Source: Camarhynchus parvulus (Eukaryota; Chordata; Aves; Passeriformes; Thraupidae). From it: a stretch of DNA of 64,000 nt. Position numbers and translations under genes: made by a program. A model generated the notes under the pieces. The model saw nothing but the letters and a program-made list of their open reading frames with translations, made no database searches and was not told where the DNA came from. The DNA lies in the NCBI RefSeq assembly GCF_901933205.1, contig NC_044585.1, positions 1,736,001 to 1,800,000 on the forward strand, given 5' to 3'. Positions 1 to 11,600 of the stretch are shown here, in pieces. The stretch's first letter is position 1. Each line of letters starts with the position of its first letter.

Positions 1-466
1 ACTTGGAGCCCCTCCTGGCCACCTCCAGCAGGCAGAGCACAAAGTTCTTCTCGTTCTTCTTCAGCACCAAGTCGTTGGTCTCGAACATGAGCACGTCCTG
101 GATGCCCAGGTCCTGGCGGCACCACTGGATGAAGTTGGAGACGTTGTCCCTGGCGATGAAGGAGCCGGGCACCACGTTCTTGGCCTGGAACACCACCTCG
201 TTCTGGGGCACTCGCATGCGGGCGGCCGCCTCGGGGTGCCGCTCCTGGAAGTCCAGGGCGGTGCGGTTGACGTTGTTGGCGTGGCGGCAGAGGTGACAGC
301 CGGTCTCCAGGCTCTCCAGGAAGGTGTCCACCTGGATGTCCAGGTCGTAGAGGGTGTTGAACCACTCGGCCAGGTCCTCCTTCATGGCCTCCAGGTACTC
401 CTCGCTGGAGCGGAAGGGGCGGATGCTCTTGGAGGCGGCCGACTGGATGTGGCTGGGGTCGGCCAT
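1..466 (-). CDS. GAS2L1: GAS2L1, first coding exon (partial, N-terminal 155 codons)
   Basis: Reading leftward from the ATG at 464-466, the protein starts [18 protein letters not shown] and continues through [37 protein letters not shown] and [29 protein letters not shown] before running off the window. This is the single calponin-homology (CH) domain of the GAS2 family, and the opening matches GAS2L1 rather than GAS2 or GAS2L2. GAS2L1 cross-links actin filaments (CH domain) to microtubules (C-terminal GAR domain, outside this window). The start is supported by a splice acceptor about 12 bases upstream (pyrimidine run then CAG, near 479), so the ATG sits at the beginning of an exon whose 5' partner is non-coding. 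The gene lies head-to-tail downstream of EWSR1, as in mammals. Confidence in family and strand is high; the 3' part cannot be judged. Confidence 0.93.
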   Translation of the reverse strand, partial: MADPSHIQSAASKSIRPFRSSEEYLEAMKEDLAEWFNTLYDLDIQVDTFLESLETGCHLCRHANNVNRTALDFQERHPEAAARMRVPQNEVVFQAKNVVPGSFIARDNVSNFIQWCRQDLGIQDVLMFETNDLVLKKNEKNFVLCLLEVARRGSK

Positions 467-478
467 GGCCAGGTGCCT

Positions 479-1692
479 GCGGGGGGACAACGGGGGCTGT
501 CATGGGCAGGAAACCCCCCAAAGCCCCCCCAAACCACTCACCAACCTCAGTGACCCCTCTGTGCCTCAGTTTCCCCCATATTACCACCATCACTGCCGCC
601 ACCACCCCTCTGGGACCTTCCTGATCCCTGCCAGGACCTGCAGCCCCCCCCATTCCCTGTCCCTCCACCCTCCGTGTCCCCCCCACAGCCCATGTCCCCT
701 CCCCTCATGTCCCCCCACCTTGTTTGTTCCCATTCTCCACGTCCCCCACTCTGTGTCCCCTCCTCCTGTGACCCCCCCAGGTTAATGAGTCCCTTGTCAC
801 CCATACCCACCCCTGGGGGGGCTGTGGCACAGAGGGGACATCCCTCCCCAACCCCCCAAAAAGCTGCCCAGTCATGGTGGGTGTCCTCTGCCCAGTGTCC
901 CCACCCTGGAGCAGGTGACACCGGAGGGATGGCAGTGCCAGGGGCAGGGAGCCCCCCCCTTTACCCTGGTGGGGTTCAACCCCGAGGGGCTGCCGAAAGG
1001 GGGGGGAATGGGGAATTGGGGTCCCCAGCACTCAGCCATGGGCTGGGGGCTGCACCTGGGGGAGGCCCCGGCTGTCCCTGCCCTGGGGTGGGGGTACAAG
1101 AGCCAGGGATGGCTCAGCAGGGGGGTCACCCCCTCCACTGCCACCCCCAGCCCAGCCCCACACCCTGGCAGGGGGGTCCTGCCCCTGGGGTGTCCCCACT
1201 GCCCAGGGGATGTCCCCTACCCTCGGAGGGGTGTCCCTGCTGGGGAGGGTCCCCTCACCTGGGGGGGGTGGCACTGCTGCCCTCGGGAATGGGGGGGCCC
1301 TGTTGGGGGGTGGTCCCCATCTCTCCAGAGTGGGGGATCCCCTCGGGGGGTGTCCCTTTCCCTCGGCGAGGGGGTGTCCCTGTCGCGGGGCGTCCTTCCC
1401 GCGGGGATGGAGGGTCCCTTTCCCGTGGGGGGGCTGTCTCTGCCGGGGGGGTCCCTACCCTGGGAGGGGGTGTCCGTGCTCGGGGGTGTCGGTATCGGGG
1501 GTCCCCCTGTCCCTTGGGGGCCGTCTGTCCATCCCTGGGGTGTCTCTGTCTCGGCCTGGGGGGGTCCCTTTTGCCGCTGCGGTCCCTATTCCGGGCCGAT
1601 CCAGCGGGGGCGGCGGGAGGGGATCCGCACCTGCGGGGACACGGGGGACACAGGGCCCGGGGCCACCCGCCGACCCCCCCGGCCGCACTCAC
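479..1692 (-). other. GAS2L1 intron 1, G/C-skewed, no gene seen
   Basis: Between the predicted non-coding exon and the first coding exon the sequence is degenerate C-rich then G-rich DNA built from short imperfect units around ggggtgtccc. The overlapping open frames on both strands have low-complexity, proline- or glycine-rich composition and no family resemblance. I see no coding exon here. Confidence 0.55.
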
Positions 1693-2050
1693 CGCCGCCG
1701 CTCCGCGCTCCGCTACGGCCGGGCCGGGCCCGCTCCCCGCTCCGGGCCGGGCCGCGGCTCCCAGCGCCGGGGGCCCCGCCGCGGCCCCCCGCCGCCATCG
1801 GCCGCCCGCAGCGGCCCGGGGAGCCGGGGGCCCGGGGGGCGCCCAACGAGGCTCGGCCGCCGCAGCCCCGCGGAGCCGCCGCCGCCGCCGCCGCCGCGCC
1901 CGGGCCGGGAAGTTGGAGGCGGCCCAGAAAGGGCCGGGACGGGGGCGGCGGCGGCGGCGGGCGGGGACGGGAGCGGGGGGGACACGGACACGGGGGGGGA
2001 CGGGGACATGGCCCGGAGGGGGGGACACGGACACGGACACGGGCGGGGGG
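1600..2050 (-). promoter_or_regulatory. GAS2L1: CpG island and non-coding first exon of GAS2L1
   Basis: Very GC- and CpG-rich DNA. On the minus strand a consensus donor (CGG then gtgagtg) lies at 1692/1693, and the next good acceptor is at about 479, directly before the GAS2L1 start codon. This predicts a 5' UTR exon ending at 1693 and a 1.2-kb intron. The transcription start is inferred, somewhere between about 1.75 and 2.0 kb. A (CCG)n-like run is seen near 1865-1900. Confidence 0.6.
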
Positions 2051-2379
2051 AGCAGCACAGAGAGACATGGGGGGAGGGGGCACGGGCGTGATTTGGGGGG
2101 GCGGCACGGACACGGGAGGGGCACGGGGGTGACACATAGCGACACTCGGTGACATTCCCCCACCCCCGCCCGGGTGTGGCTCCCCGCTTCCATTGATCCG
2201 CATCCTCCTCCCGCCCCCACCCTCCCTCCCTTCCCCGGAACTCACACCCGCTGGGGAAACTGAGGCACAGCGGGATGCACCGGGCGGCTCCGTCCCTCCC
2301 TTCCATCCCCTCCTACCCCGGCCCGGGCCCGGGGGCCGCGCCCCCCCCGCGTGGTCTCAAGAAAAGCCAGCAATGGTGC

Positions 2380-2699
2380 GGTTACAAACAGCGGGAATTT
2401 TATTTAAAAAAACAACCGTCACAACCGTTCACAGCGTTACAGGCGGGGAGGGGAGGGCGGGGGCGCGTTAAACAACCGGTTTTATTTTGGGGGAGGGGGA
2501 GGAAGAAAGAATTCATCACGCTACCGTTGAACTTGGTTTTAATGTTTCTCCACAAACGGTGAAAAATACTAAAGTACAGACAAGGAGGACTCATAATGTT
2601 GTGGCCAACATTATAAATATGGAATTATAAATTTAAAACATTTTTTTTTCTGGTTTAAAAAATAAATCTGGTAGTAAATGCGGCTCTGGGGGGGCGGCG
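2380..2699 (-). terminator. EWSR1: EWSR1 3' UTR and polyadenylation signal
   Basis: The minus strand carries the EWSR1 3' UTR after the TAA at 2700-2702. It is AT-rich, unlike the flanks, and includes a run of T/A about 50 bases past the stop. An AATAAA hexamer occurs on the minus strand at 2399-2404 and another near 2480. Cleavage is expected at about 2375-2390. The block is followed by GC-rich DNA leading into the GAS2L1 CpG island, so EWSR1 ends only a few hundred bases before the GAS2L1 promoter. Confidence 0.75.
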
Positions 2700-5600
2700 T
2701 TAGTAGGGCCGGTCTCGGCGATCCTGGCGGTGTTCGCCCCTGTGGGCCGGGGGGACAGGCGTCAGTCGTGGGGTCCAGGAGCCCTCCCCGGGTCGGGGAG
2801 GCTCCTTAACCCCTCACCCAGACACCCTGCCACCCATCCCACCCCCCACCATTCACCCCATTTGTCCCACCCCAGCCGCCCCCACCTTGTCCCCATCAGG
2901 GTCTCCCCCTCCCATCGCTCCCTGTCCCGCCCTCCATCCATACTTGTCCATCTTTCCCGGCCCTCCGCGCCGTCCTCTGCCTCCTCCTCCCATCTGCTCC
3001 ATGAGGGGTCCGGGGGGTCCCCCGGGGCCGCCTCCTCCTCCTCCTCCTCTCCGGCCGCCTCCTCCGTATCCGCCTCGGTCCATGCCCCGGCCTCCTCGGA
3101 ATCCGCCTCGGTCTCCACCGCGGCCGCCTCGGAACATCCCTCCGGGCCCGCCTCGGTCCATGAGGCCCCCGCCGCGCCCGCCCCGCATCCCTCCGGGGCC
3201 GCCTCGGCCGCGGTCACCGCCTGCGGGAGGAGCAGAGACCGGCAGTGAGCCCGAGGGAGCACAGCCCGGCCCCTGCTCCCCACCCCAGCATCCCAGCACG
3301 GCCAGGAGCAGGGCTGGGAGCTGCTGGGTACCCGAGGGGATTCGGGGTTCATTAAGGTTTAAGCTGACAGCCCCCCAAACCCAGGAAGCCCAGGAGAAAT
3401 CCCAGTCTCCATGTCAAGGCTCACAGAGGGATGAAGGCCTGGCAGCTCCTGGAGCTGGCCCAGCCATTCCCCAAGGAGCCCGAGGCCAGGCCTGGGGTGT
3501 CCTGCTGGGAAGTGGGGCTGTGAACCCCCCAAACGTACCTGGAGGAGGGAAGGGGGGTGGGAGGAACCCCTCCGGTTTGGGTGCCTTGCACTGGTTGCAC
3601 TCCGTTCTCCAGGCAAAGTTCTGGTTTCCACAGCCCCTGGGTACAAATTCCAGTTAGGCCAGAGCGGGACAGCATTCCAGCTGGGGTGACATTGGGAAGC
3701 ACGAGCAGGAGAGCACGTGGCAAGGGGACACAAGGGCAGGACGTGGGGCACAGCTCCTGCAGTGGGGTGGGGGTCTGGCTGCCCACAGGAGCCGTGGTTC
3801 ACCCACAGCCCCCAGGAGTGCCCCCGTCCCTCCCTCTGTGCCAGCTCGAAGCTGCTTCCCGGGAAGGCCCAGCCAGTGATTTTGGGATGATTGGGATGAT
3901 CCTGCCCTGGCCAGCTGCAGGATGGCCCGGGGCTGTGGGGTACTCACGGGTTGGGGCACTGCCAGTCCCCGGCGCGGTGCTGGACGCTCCCTCCGGACGG
4001 GTTTCCCCGGGATCCCCGCGGTCCTCTCGAGGAGAAGCCACCCCTGTCTCCACCTCTGCCCCCCATCCTGCCCATGGGGCCGCTGGGCCCGCTGGGCCCC
4101 CCTGGGCCACCGGGGCCCCCTGGACCTGCGGGAAGGAGCCCTGTTAGTGCCGGGAGCCACGGGAAGGGCGGGCAGAGCTCGGGGGGGCTGCACGGTACCT
4201 CCACGGAGGGGTGGGGGCATCCCCCGCTGCTCCCGGGGGGGCATCCCGCCCCTCAGGCTGTTCATCGGGCCCTTCTTCCGGGCCAGGGTCACCTTCAGCT
4301 TGCTGCCCTGGAAATCCTTCCCTGGGAGGGACACAATGGCAGCAGCATCGGTGAATCCTGATTCACACACCTGCACCCAGGTGCTTCCCACACTTGGGAG
4401 ATTTTGGAATTCCACCCCAGAACGCCCCCCAGCACTCACCATCGAACCATTCCACGGCAGTTTTGGCAGTGGACGGGTCATCGTAGGACACGGTGGCATC
4501 GCCCTTGGGCTTGCCCGTTTCCTTGTCGATGTAGAGGTTTATCATGGGCTGCCCCGTCCTCTTGTTCATCTAAGGGACAGTGCAATGTCACCCCAGTGCT
4601 GTCTCCCCACAGCCCAGCAGGGATTCACTGTTCTGCTTTCCAGCAGAAACCCATTCCAGGACTCCAGGAAAGAAGGAGGCCCAGGCCTACCATGGATGAC
4701 AGCAACTGCCTGGACACCCCAAAAATGAAGGGACAGGCCCTAAACAGCACTGCCAGGACTCTCCCAGAGCCTGGACATGAGGGGCCAGAAGGATGTGAGC
4801 AATGGGCAGAGAGGAGGAGGAGAAAGAGGAGGAGGTGGGTGACCCTTTTCCCTCTGCCAGCACGGGGCCACTGGTGTCCCCTCACCTTGACAACACCGCA
4901 CTGTTTGAAGAAATCTGCCAGATCCTCCAGGGTCACATTATCATTGAGTCCCTGCACATAGACTGCAGTGCTGTCCGAGTCCTCCTCCGGGTCCATAGGG
5001 GGGCCTAGGAGACAATTCCTGGGGTCAGAGGAAGGGCAGGGATACCCCAGGGCCGAGTTCTTTCCATCCCCTCATCCCCTCCACGGCCGCAGCTTTGCTC
5101 TCTGGGAGTGACAGGAAACGCCGGGCCCCAGGGAGGGGACTGTCCCCACCTCACCTCCCGAGTGCCACAGACAGAGCCCACACCCACCCACGTGGGAGGA
5201 ACCCCCAGGTTATTTCAGGACACATCCCAGAGAAGAGATGAGGAAGACCTTGGTGCCCATGGGCTCCCACACAAGGATATCCACCCCCCTTTTCCGATGC
5301 CGGGAGGCTGACGCAGAACTTCCAGACACGCTTGTGTGACAGGAAGGGACAAGCCACGGACGAGGCTCTGGGGGTGCTGCAGGCTCCCTGGAAGAGCTCC
5401 AGAGCAGCCCCCAACCCCCTGAATTCCTGCAGAGAAGGGGCAGCATCTCCCAACCACATCTGGTGGTTTTCCAGCTGTTTGGGAATGAAGAAATGATGGG
5501 AACAGCCAGAAAGGCTGGAAGTGGGGTGGGGTGACACCGTGGTGGCCGCAGCCCTCGGAGCGAGGACACAAACATCGGTTTCACAACCTCAGGAAGGAGT

Positions 5601-8600
5601 TAGGTGGGAATTACCTAAATCCAGGTCGGGTCCTTCCTCCATGTGTCCTGCCAGGCGGGAGAGAAGCACAGGGAAGGGTGTTAGTGGGGGCCCTGCGGGC
5701 TGGAGAACCAACACACACAACACTAGCTACGACCTGCGCCGCACAAGCAGCAGCACTGCACCTTACTGGGCCATCAGGTGGCTCTTTTAGCACTTCTTCC
5801 AACCAAAAACCACTATTACACTGGTTTTAAGCATTTTTTCCAACCAATAACCACTATTACACTGATTTTTTTTAGCAGCTTTCAAACCGTTAACCACTAT
5901 TACACTGATTTCTTTTTTTTTAGCAGGTTTCAAACCGTTAACCACTATTAACGCTGATTTTTTACAAGATTTTACCAAGCCAATCAGTTTTAAGTTCATT
6001 AATAAAAGTTACTTAATATATCTACATATATTAAAAAAAAAAATTTATTACATCCAAACCATTTCTTTTCCCCAAAATTACAGGAGTGGTTGCTCAACTC
6101 TTCCACTGTGTCCGCGACACCCCTGGGCATCGCCGGCAGTACCCATTACAGTCTGGTTGCATATTGTCATTTTTAAACCACTTAAACGAATAAAAAATTA
6201 CACTTCGTGCTAAAAAAAAAAAACTGACTGCAATTTTTTTTTAACACTATCCATTGTAATGCTCAAAAACTTACCACCAGGCTTATTGAAGCCACCTCGC
6301 TCTCCAGCGCTGCTGGGGGGATAAACGAAGAAATGAAGGCCTTTCCCTTTACAAAGCCAGCACCGCTCTGAGCCTCTGCGGCTCACAGGGGAGAAGGGCA
6401 CTGGCTAAACATCTCCAAACATCTCTCTGTCTCTCTCTCATCTCGGCACTAGGCCTTTCTTCAGGGCAGCTCGCTCAAATTTTCTTTACATATAAAGCAA
6501 CCTTGGTGTGGTTTGAGGCACCGCTTTGCTGTCGGTGCCCTGGTGTCATTACTTGGGTATCATCAGTGCAATACTTGGCTGAGAAATGGGGGTTGTTTGT
6601 AATCAAAGTCGGGTTTTTTTTGTTGTTGTTGTTGTTGTTGAAGAGCAATTTGGGGGTGTTTCAGCGGTCAACTCCCTCCCCTCGGTGTGTCCACCAAGGT
6701 GCACCCTCAGCCTGTGGCAGCGCGGGCCCGCGGGTCCCTGACATTTAACAGTGTAAAAGGAGACAAACCACACGCGAGACCTACAACACAGTTCAGCTGA
6801 CATCGCCCCTAAAACCCTCAAAATAAAGCCATACATTCAGGTCACTACTGAATTTAACAACTCTCTGGAGGGAGAACTTACAGAGTACAGCGGGGGCTCC
6901 AAGGCCTGGGGTGCAGCTTTGTGGACACACTCACTTTTGGGCAGGTGCCAATGCAAACAGGGCCGCAGCTTTCACCAAAAGCTTTGGCTGAAGCATTCAC
7001 AGCTAAAACTGCTTTGGAGCGTGGTGGTGAAGTAGGAAAATGCCACCTTTAGAAAGGATTTGGGCTGCTTCTTGCTCTTTTTTTGGGTGAGCCAGCAAGC
7101 TCTTTGGAAGGAGCCGAGCGGAGGAGGGAGAGCACCGTGAATTTTTCTAGCAAGTATTGCACCTCTAATACTGGGAAAAAAAAAGTCAATACAGAATTTC
7201 GAGCTGTTGCATGCAGCTTTGCCTCCTCTCGTTAAAGTACACACCATTTACGTAATGTCTCTCTTTTTAAACATAAGATTTTTACACTTTTTTTTTTCTT
7301 TAACGTTACACAATTCTAAAGTAGTAGTATACCCTCCTCTGGTTTTATTACCAAACAACAAGTATGCAGTTACCAAAGTTACAGAAGGATTCCGTTTATA
7401 CAATCAATACATTGGGTTAAAAATATTCTATGTATATTTTTCCTCTCCATATGGACACCGTGTCTAGTCCCACTTTTCATTATGCTGCCGGCTGAGTACT
7501 GAGTACGGGTACTTTTTAAGTATTGAGGTGTTTACAAGGCTCTCACTTTGTAACCTGTAGCATATAAATGCGACAAAGCATGTTAAAAAGTTTTCCATTT
7601 TCATAAAAATATCAAATCATCGAGGCAATGAAAAAGGGCATGTTAATAACATCGAGCTCCTTACCTGCTGGAGACACTGAAATCCATCACCACAGCATGC
7701 TAAGGTGGGCCGAGTTCCCCTACCTGCCCTGGGTGTCCCCTGAAGCCACCTGTTCTATGGACATCACAAACTCTACGTCCATAAGGCTGGGGCAGGGGGG
7801 GACCCTTTGTAAGGGTCTGGCCAGGTGGGAAATCGCTCAGGAGGCAAATTTGAGCTGGGATTAAGGTGTGAGATCAGAGACAGGTGACAAATCTTTGGCA
7901 ATGAGAAGCTCGGAAGGGGCTAGAAATTTGAAGATGTGATGATAGACATTTCAGGTGTCTACATCTACTTTCATCGTTAAGAGATCAATACAGCACGGCT
8001 GAAATCTTTATGCAGATCCCTGGAACTCTGTTCCACCCGTGCCAATTCCAAGCTGGATGTGTTCCCACACAAACCAGCCCTTTCCATTCTTTCTTGGATT
8101 TCTCTGATAAAGATTTCATGCCACGTCAATGGGCTGCAACAGAGCTATGCAGAATGGGGCCACCCACTGCCAAACTGGGGCTGTGCCACACGGGAAGAAG
8201 TGGCCTCTGGAGGGCAGCTGCCATCACAGCCCCCCTGCCAGCACCAGGGTGGGCACAGCGTGTCCTGTGCCACACCTGGGGACACTCTGCATAGCTCTGA
8301 GCAACGGGGTGAGGGGATGGAACACACACAAAGCTGTGAGTTCTCTCTCGGAGGAGCCTTTGGGATTGGTTCTCCTCCCTCGCCTCCATCAGAATGACCT
8401 CCACGGATGGGGACACACCTGAAGGCACAGGTGGCACCAAACCAGGTTGTGCCATCAGGTGAAATGGCCAAACTGATTCAGAGCACCTGAATGCTCCAAG
8501 GGGGAGCAGGCCTGGGAGCCAAAGCACTTCCTTCTCTCCGTCCTCGGGCTCCTTCTCCTCGTGGCACTCTGAGCTCGCAGGCTCCGTGGGAGGAGGCTGA

Positions 8601-11600
8601 CACAAGGCTCCTGCCCGGCCAAAATCCCCGCTCCTGAGGCCCAGGGAGCATCCCCTGGAGCTGCTTGGAGGTTTGTGTGTGTTCCACCCAGAGTTACTGT
8701 TAAACCCCACAGAGGATTCCACCTCTGGGCGACCGTGAAGGGAGCTGAAAGTGCCAGGGCCAGCGTTACCCCCAGTTTCCCCCTCCCTGGGGGCCCAACC
8801 AGCTGCAGGACAAACCAACCATCCTGCTCCTATTTCCCTTAGGATAATGTTTCCATGGATGACAAGGAATGCTGCTACACACACACATGTCCTCCATGGA
8901 AACACAGCTGGGAACGTCAACCTTTCAGTCCCTTCTTTTTGAGTTTCAAATCCTATGGGTAAACCAGAATTAGAGAAAAGGAGAAAAGCTTTGCTCTTAC
9001 CCCATTCCACCGCGTCCTCCTCCCCGCCCACCTCTGCTCATGCCTCCTCCTCGCTCATATCCCCCTCGTCCCCTGCCCCGGCTCTCGGGGCCGCTCAGGT
9101 TCCGGCTCTCCCCGGGGCCGGAGAAGCCTCCGGATTCCTGCCCGTACATGTTCATGCTGCTGGGATGGTCCTGGCGGAAGGAGCCTGGGGAAGGGGGCAA
9201 ACAGGTCAGGGAGAGGCAGCCCCTTCCCCTGCCCTCAGCTCCAGCCACGCTGGAGCTGTTCAGTTTGGGAAAATCCCTCTGATGGTGTTGATTTCAGCTG
9301 TTCCCCCAGTCAAGGTCACCACTGTGCCATGTCCCCAAGGGCCACATCCACGTGGCTGTTAAATCCCTCCAGGGATGGGGATCCACTACTGCCCAGGGCC
9401 TCACCAACATGAAGAAATGTTCCCAATATCCACCGTGGCCCAGCCTGAGGCTGTTCCCTCTCATTCTGTGCCTGTTCCCTGGGAGCAGGGCCTGACCCTG
9501 CCACTCCTGCTCTGAGCAGAGCCACAAGGTTCCCTGAGCCTCCTTTTCTCCAGCTGAGCCCCCTCAACTCCTCCCCACAAACATTTTGTGCCTCTGTGTT
9601 CCCTTTCCCTGAGGTGAGGAACCTTCCCTTTCCCCAGCCCAACCCACCACTGCCTCCAGAGATGGCAACACCTCTTGGTGCCATTTTTCACCAAGAGAGG
9701 CCAAACCCCAGCTCCAACCCCCTCTGCCTTCAACCCAGCTCTGAGTTTTAGATCCAAACGAAGGCCAGGGCTCCTTCCCAGAGCTCCCACTCACTCTGCT
9801 GGCCGTAGCTGCTGCTCTGCTGGCTGTACTGGCTGGGGGCCTGGCTGTAGGATCCAGTGGGAGGTGGGTAACTGGTGGGAGGTGGCTGCTGGCCATAGCT
9901 GCTCTGCTGCCCATAGCTGGTCTGCTGGCCATAGGAGCTCTGCTGCCCGTAGCTGCTCTGCTGGGAGTAAGTGCTCTGATCGTAACTGCTTGGCTGTGTG
10001 GAGGAATAGCTGGAAGAGAAAAACGTTGGGAAAGGTGGGATGGTGAGGCAATTCCCTGGCAGCGTGCATGGAATGGCTCATGCTGGAAGGCAATGCAATT
10101 AGAGGCTTTATTTAGTGCTGTAAATCACTTTAAAAGCTGAAGTCATCCTGTGGAGGCCAGTCTAAAGGGCTGTGAAAACAAAAACCATGTGGCTAATCCC
10201 AGTTTATGCACACCTCTAGGAAAAGGAACAAGTGCCAGGGCAAAACTCAGTGGTAATGGAGGTAAAAGGCCTTGGGTAAAAGAAACTCCTCTCATGCAGC
10301 TGGGGCTTTGAGAATTTCAAAGTGTATGTTTTAGAAGTCACATTAAAGACACCTGAAGGGACAAGGGAGCTCCTGGGCTAAGCTGCACGTGGAAGGAGGC
10401 AGCAAAAGGTCACTCCAGGAAAACTCTTAAAATCCTCAAGTATTAAAATGTTTAAAGAAATGAAGAAAATGTCTTCAACCCATTTGTCATAATTTTCCTG
10501 CTCAGATGTGCACAGAGACACTTCTACACTCAGCCACAGCCTCCCCATCCCCACCACAACAACTACAAGAAGCACAGCTCCTCCTCCCAGGCCACCAAAG
10601 CTCCTTTTCCATAAAATCCCCCCAGAAAGGCCCCTAACCCGAGCACTGCCATTACCTGGTTGGAGGGTAGGAGGGTGGAGCAGTGACAGGCTGCATGGGG
10701 TAGCTGGCAGGCACCTGGGGGTAGCTGTAGTTGCTCTGCCCGTAGCCCAGGCTGGGCTGGCTGTAGCCTGTCGTGCTGGACTGAGGCTGGCTGGTCTCTG
10801 CTGGTTTGCTGCCATCCTGGGGTCTGGGGAGAAACATGGAACAACATTGGTGCCCAGCACCACAGCTGGCAGCAGGGAAGGGCTCAGATCCCCCAGGTCT
10901 GAGGGTTGTGAGCTCTTTTTTGGGGCAGCATTAAAGCTGGCCTTGATTGGTGACAGCCAATAAATAGGTAATGAACACAATTTCAGCACTCACTGCCTGG
11001 CTATTTGCACACTCCACAAAGGCCCAGGCAGTGTCCTGAACAGAGAGCATGGAACACCACAGCTCCTGTCCATCCCAAAGCCACGGGGCTCAGACCCGGG
11101 CTGTGGGGCTGAGTGGAGGATGTGGAATGCCAGCAAGGGGGGCTGCTCCTGCAGAGCCCTGGGGAAGCAGGAGCTGAAGCAGGAGCTGAAGCAGGCAGTG
11201 AAATGCCCCATTGTTTGGTTCAGAATCCAGCTCAGGCAGATATTGCCTCATACACGTTATCCCCAATGATCCCACAGAGAAGAAAGGATGCTGGGCTTGG
11301 ACTGGGTGACCTTTAAAGGTCCCCTCCAACCCAAACCACTCACAGTTGTGTGTTTAGAATTAACTCTCAAGGCCTGAAATTTGAGAACCCTCTGCATGTG
11401 ATTCACACATCCCCTTCTGTTTGCCCTAAAGTTTAAAAGCCATGTGAATGTGGCACTTGGGGAGACGATTGGTGGTGGCCTCCATGATCTCAGAGGGCTT
11501 TTCTAACTCCAACGATTCTATGAGTCTTTAATTTCTATTTGTTTCTCAGAGTTGAGCTGCTTTTGCTGTAGAAGCTGGGAAAAATTATACACAGCGTCAG

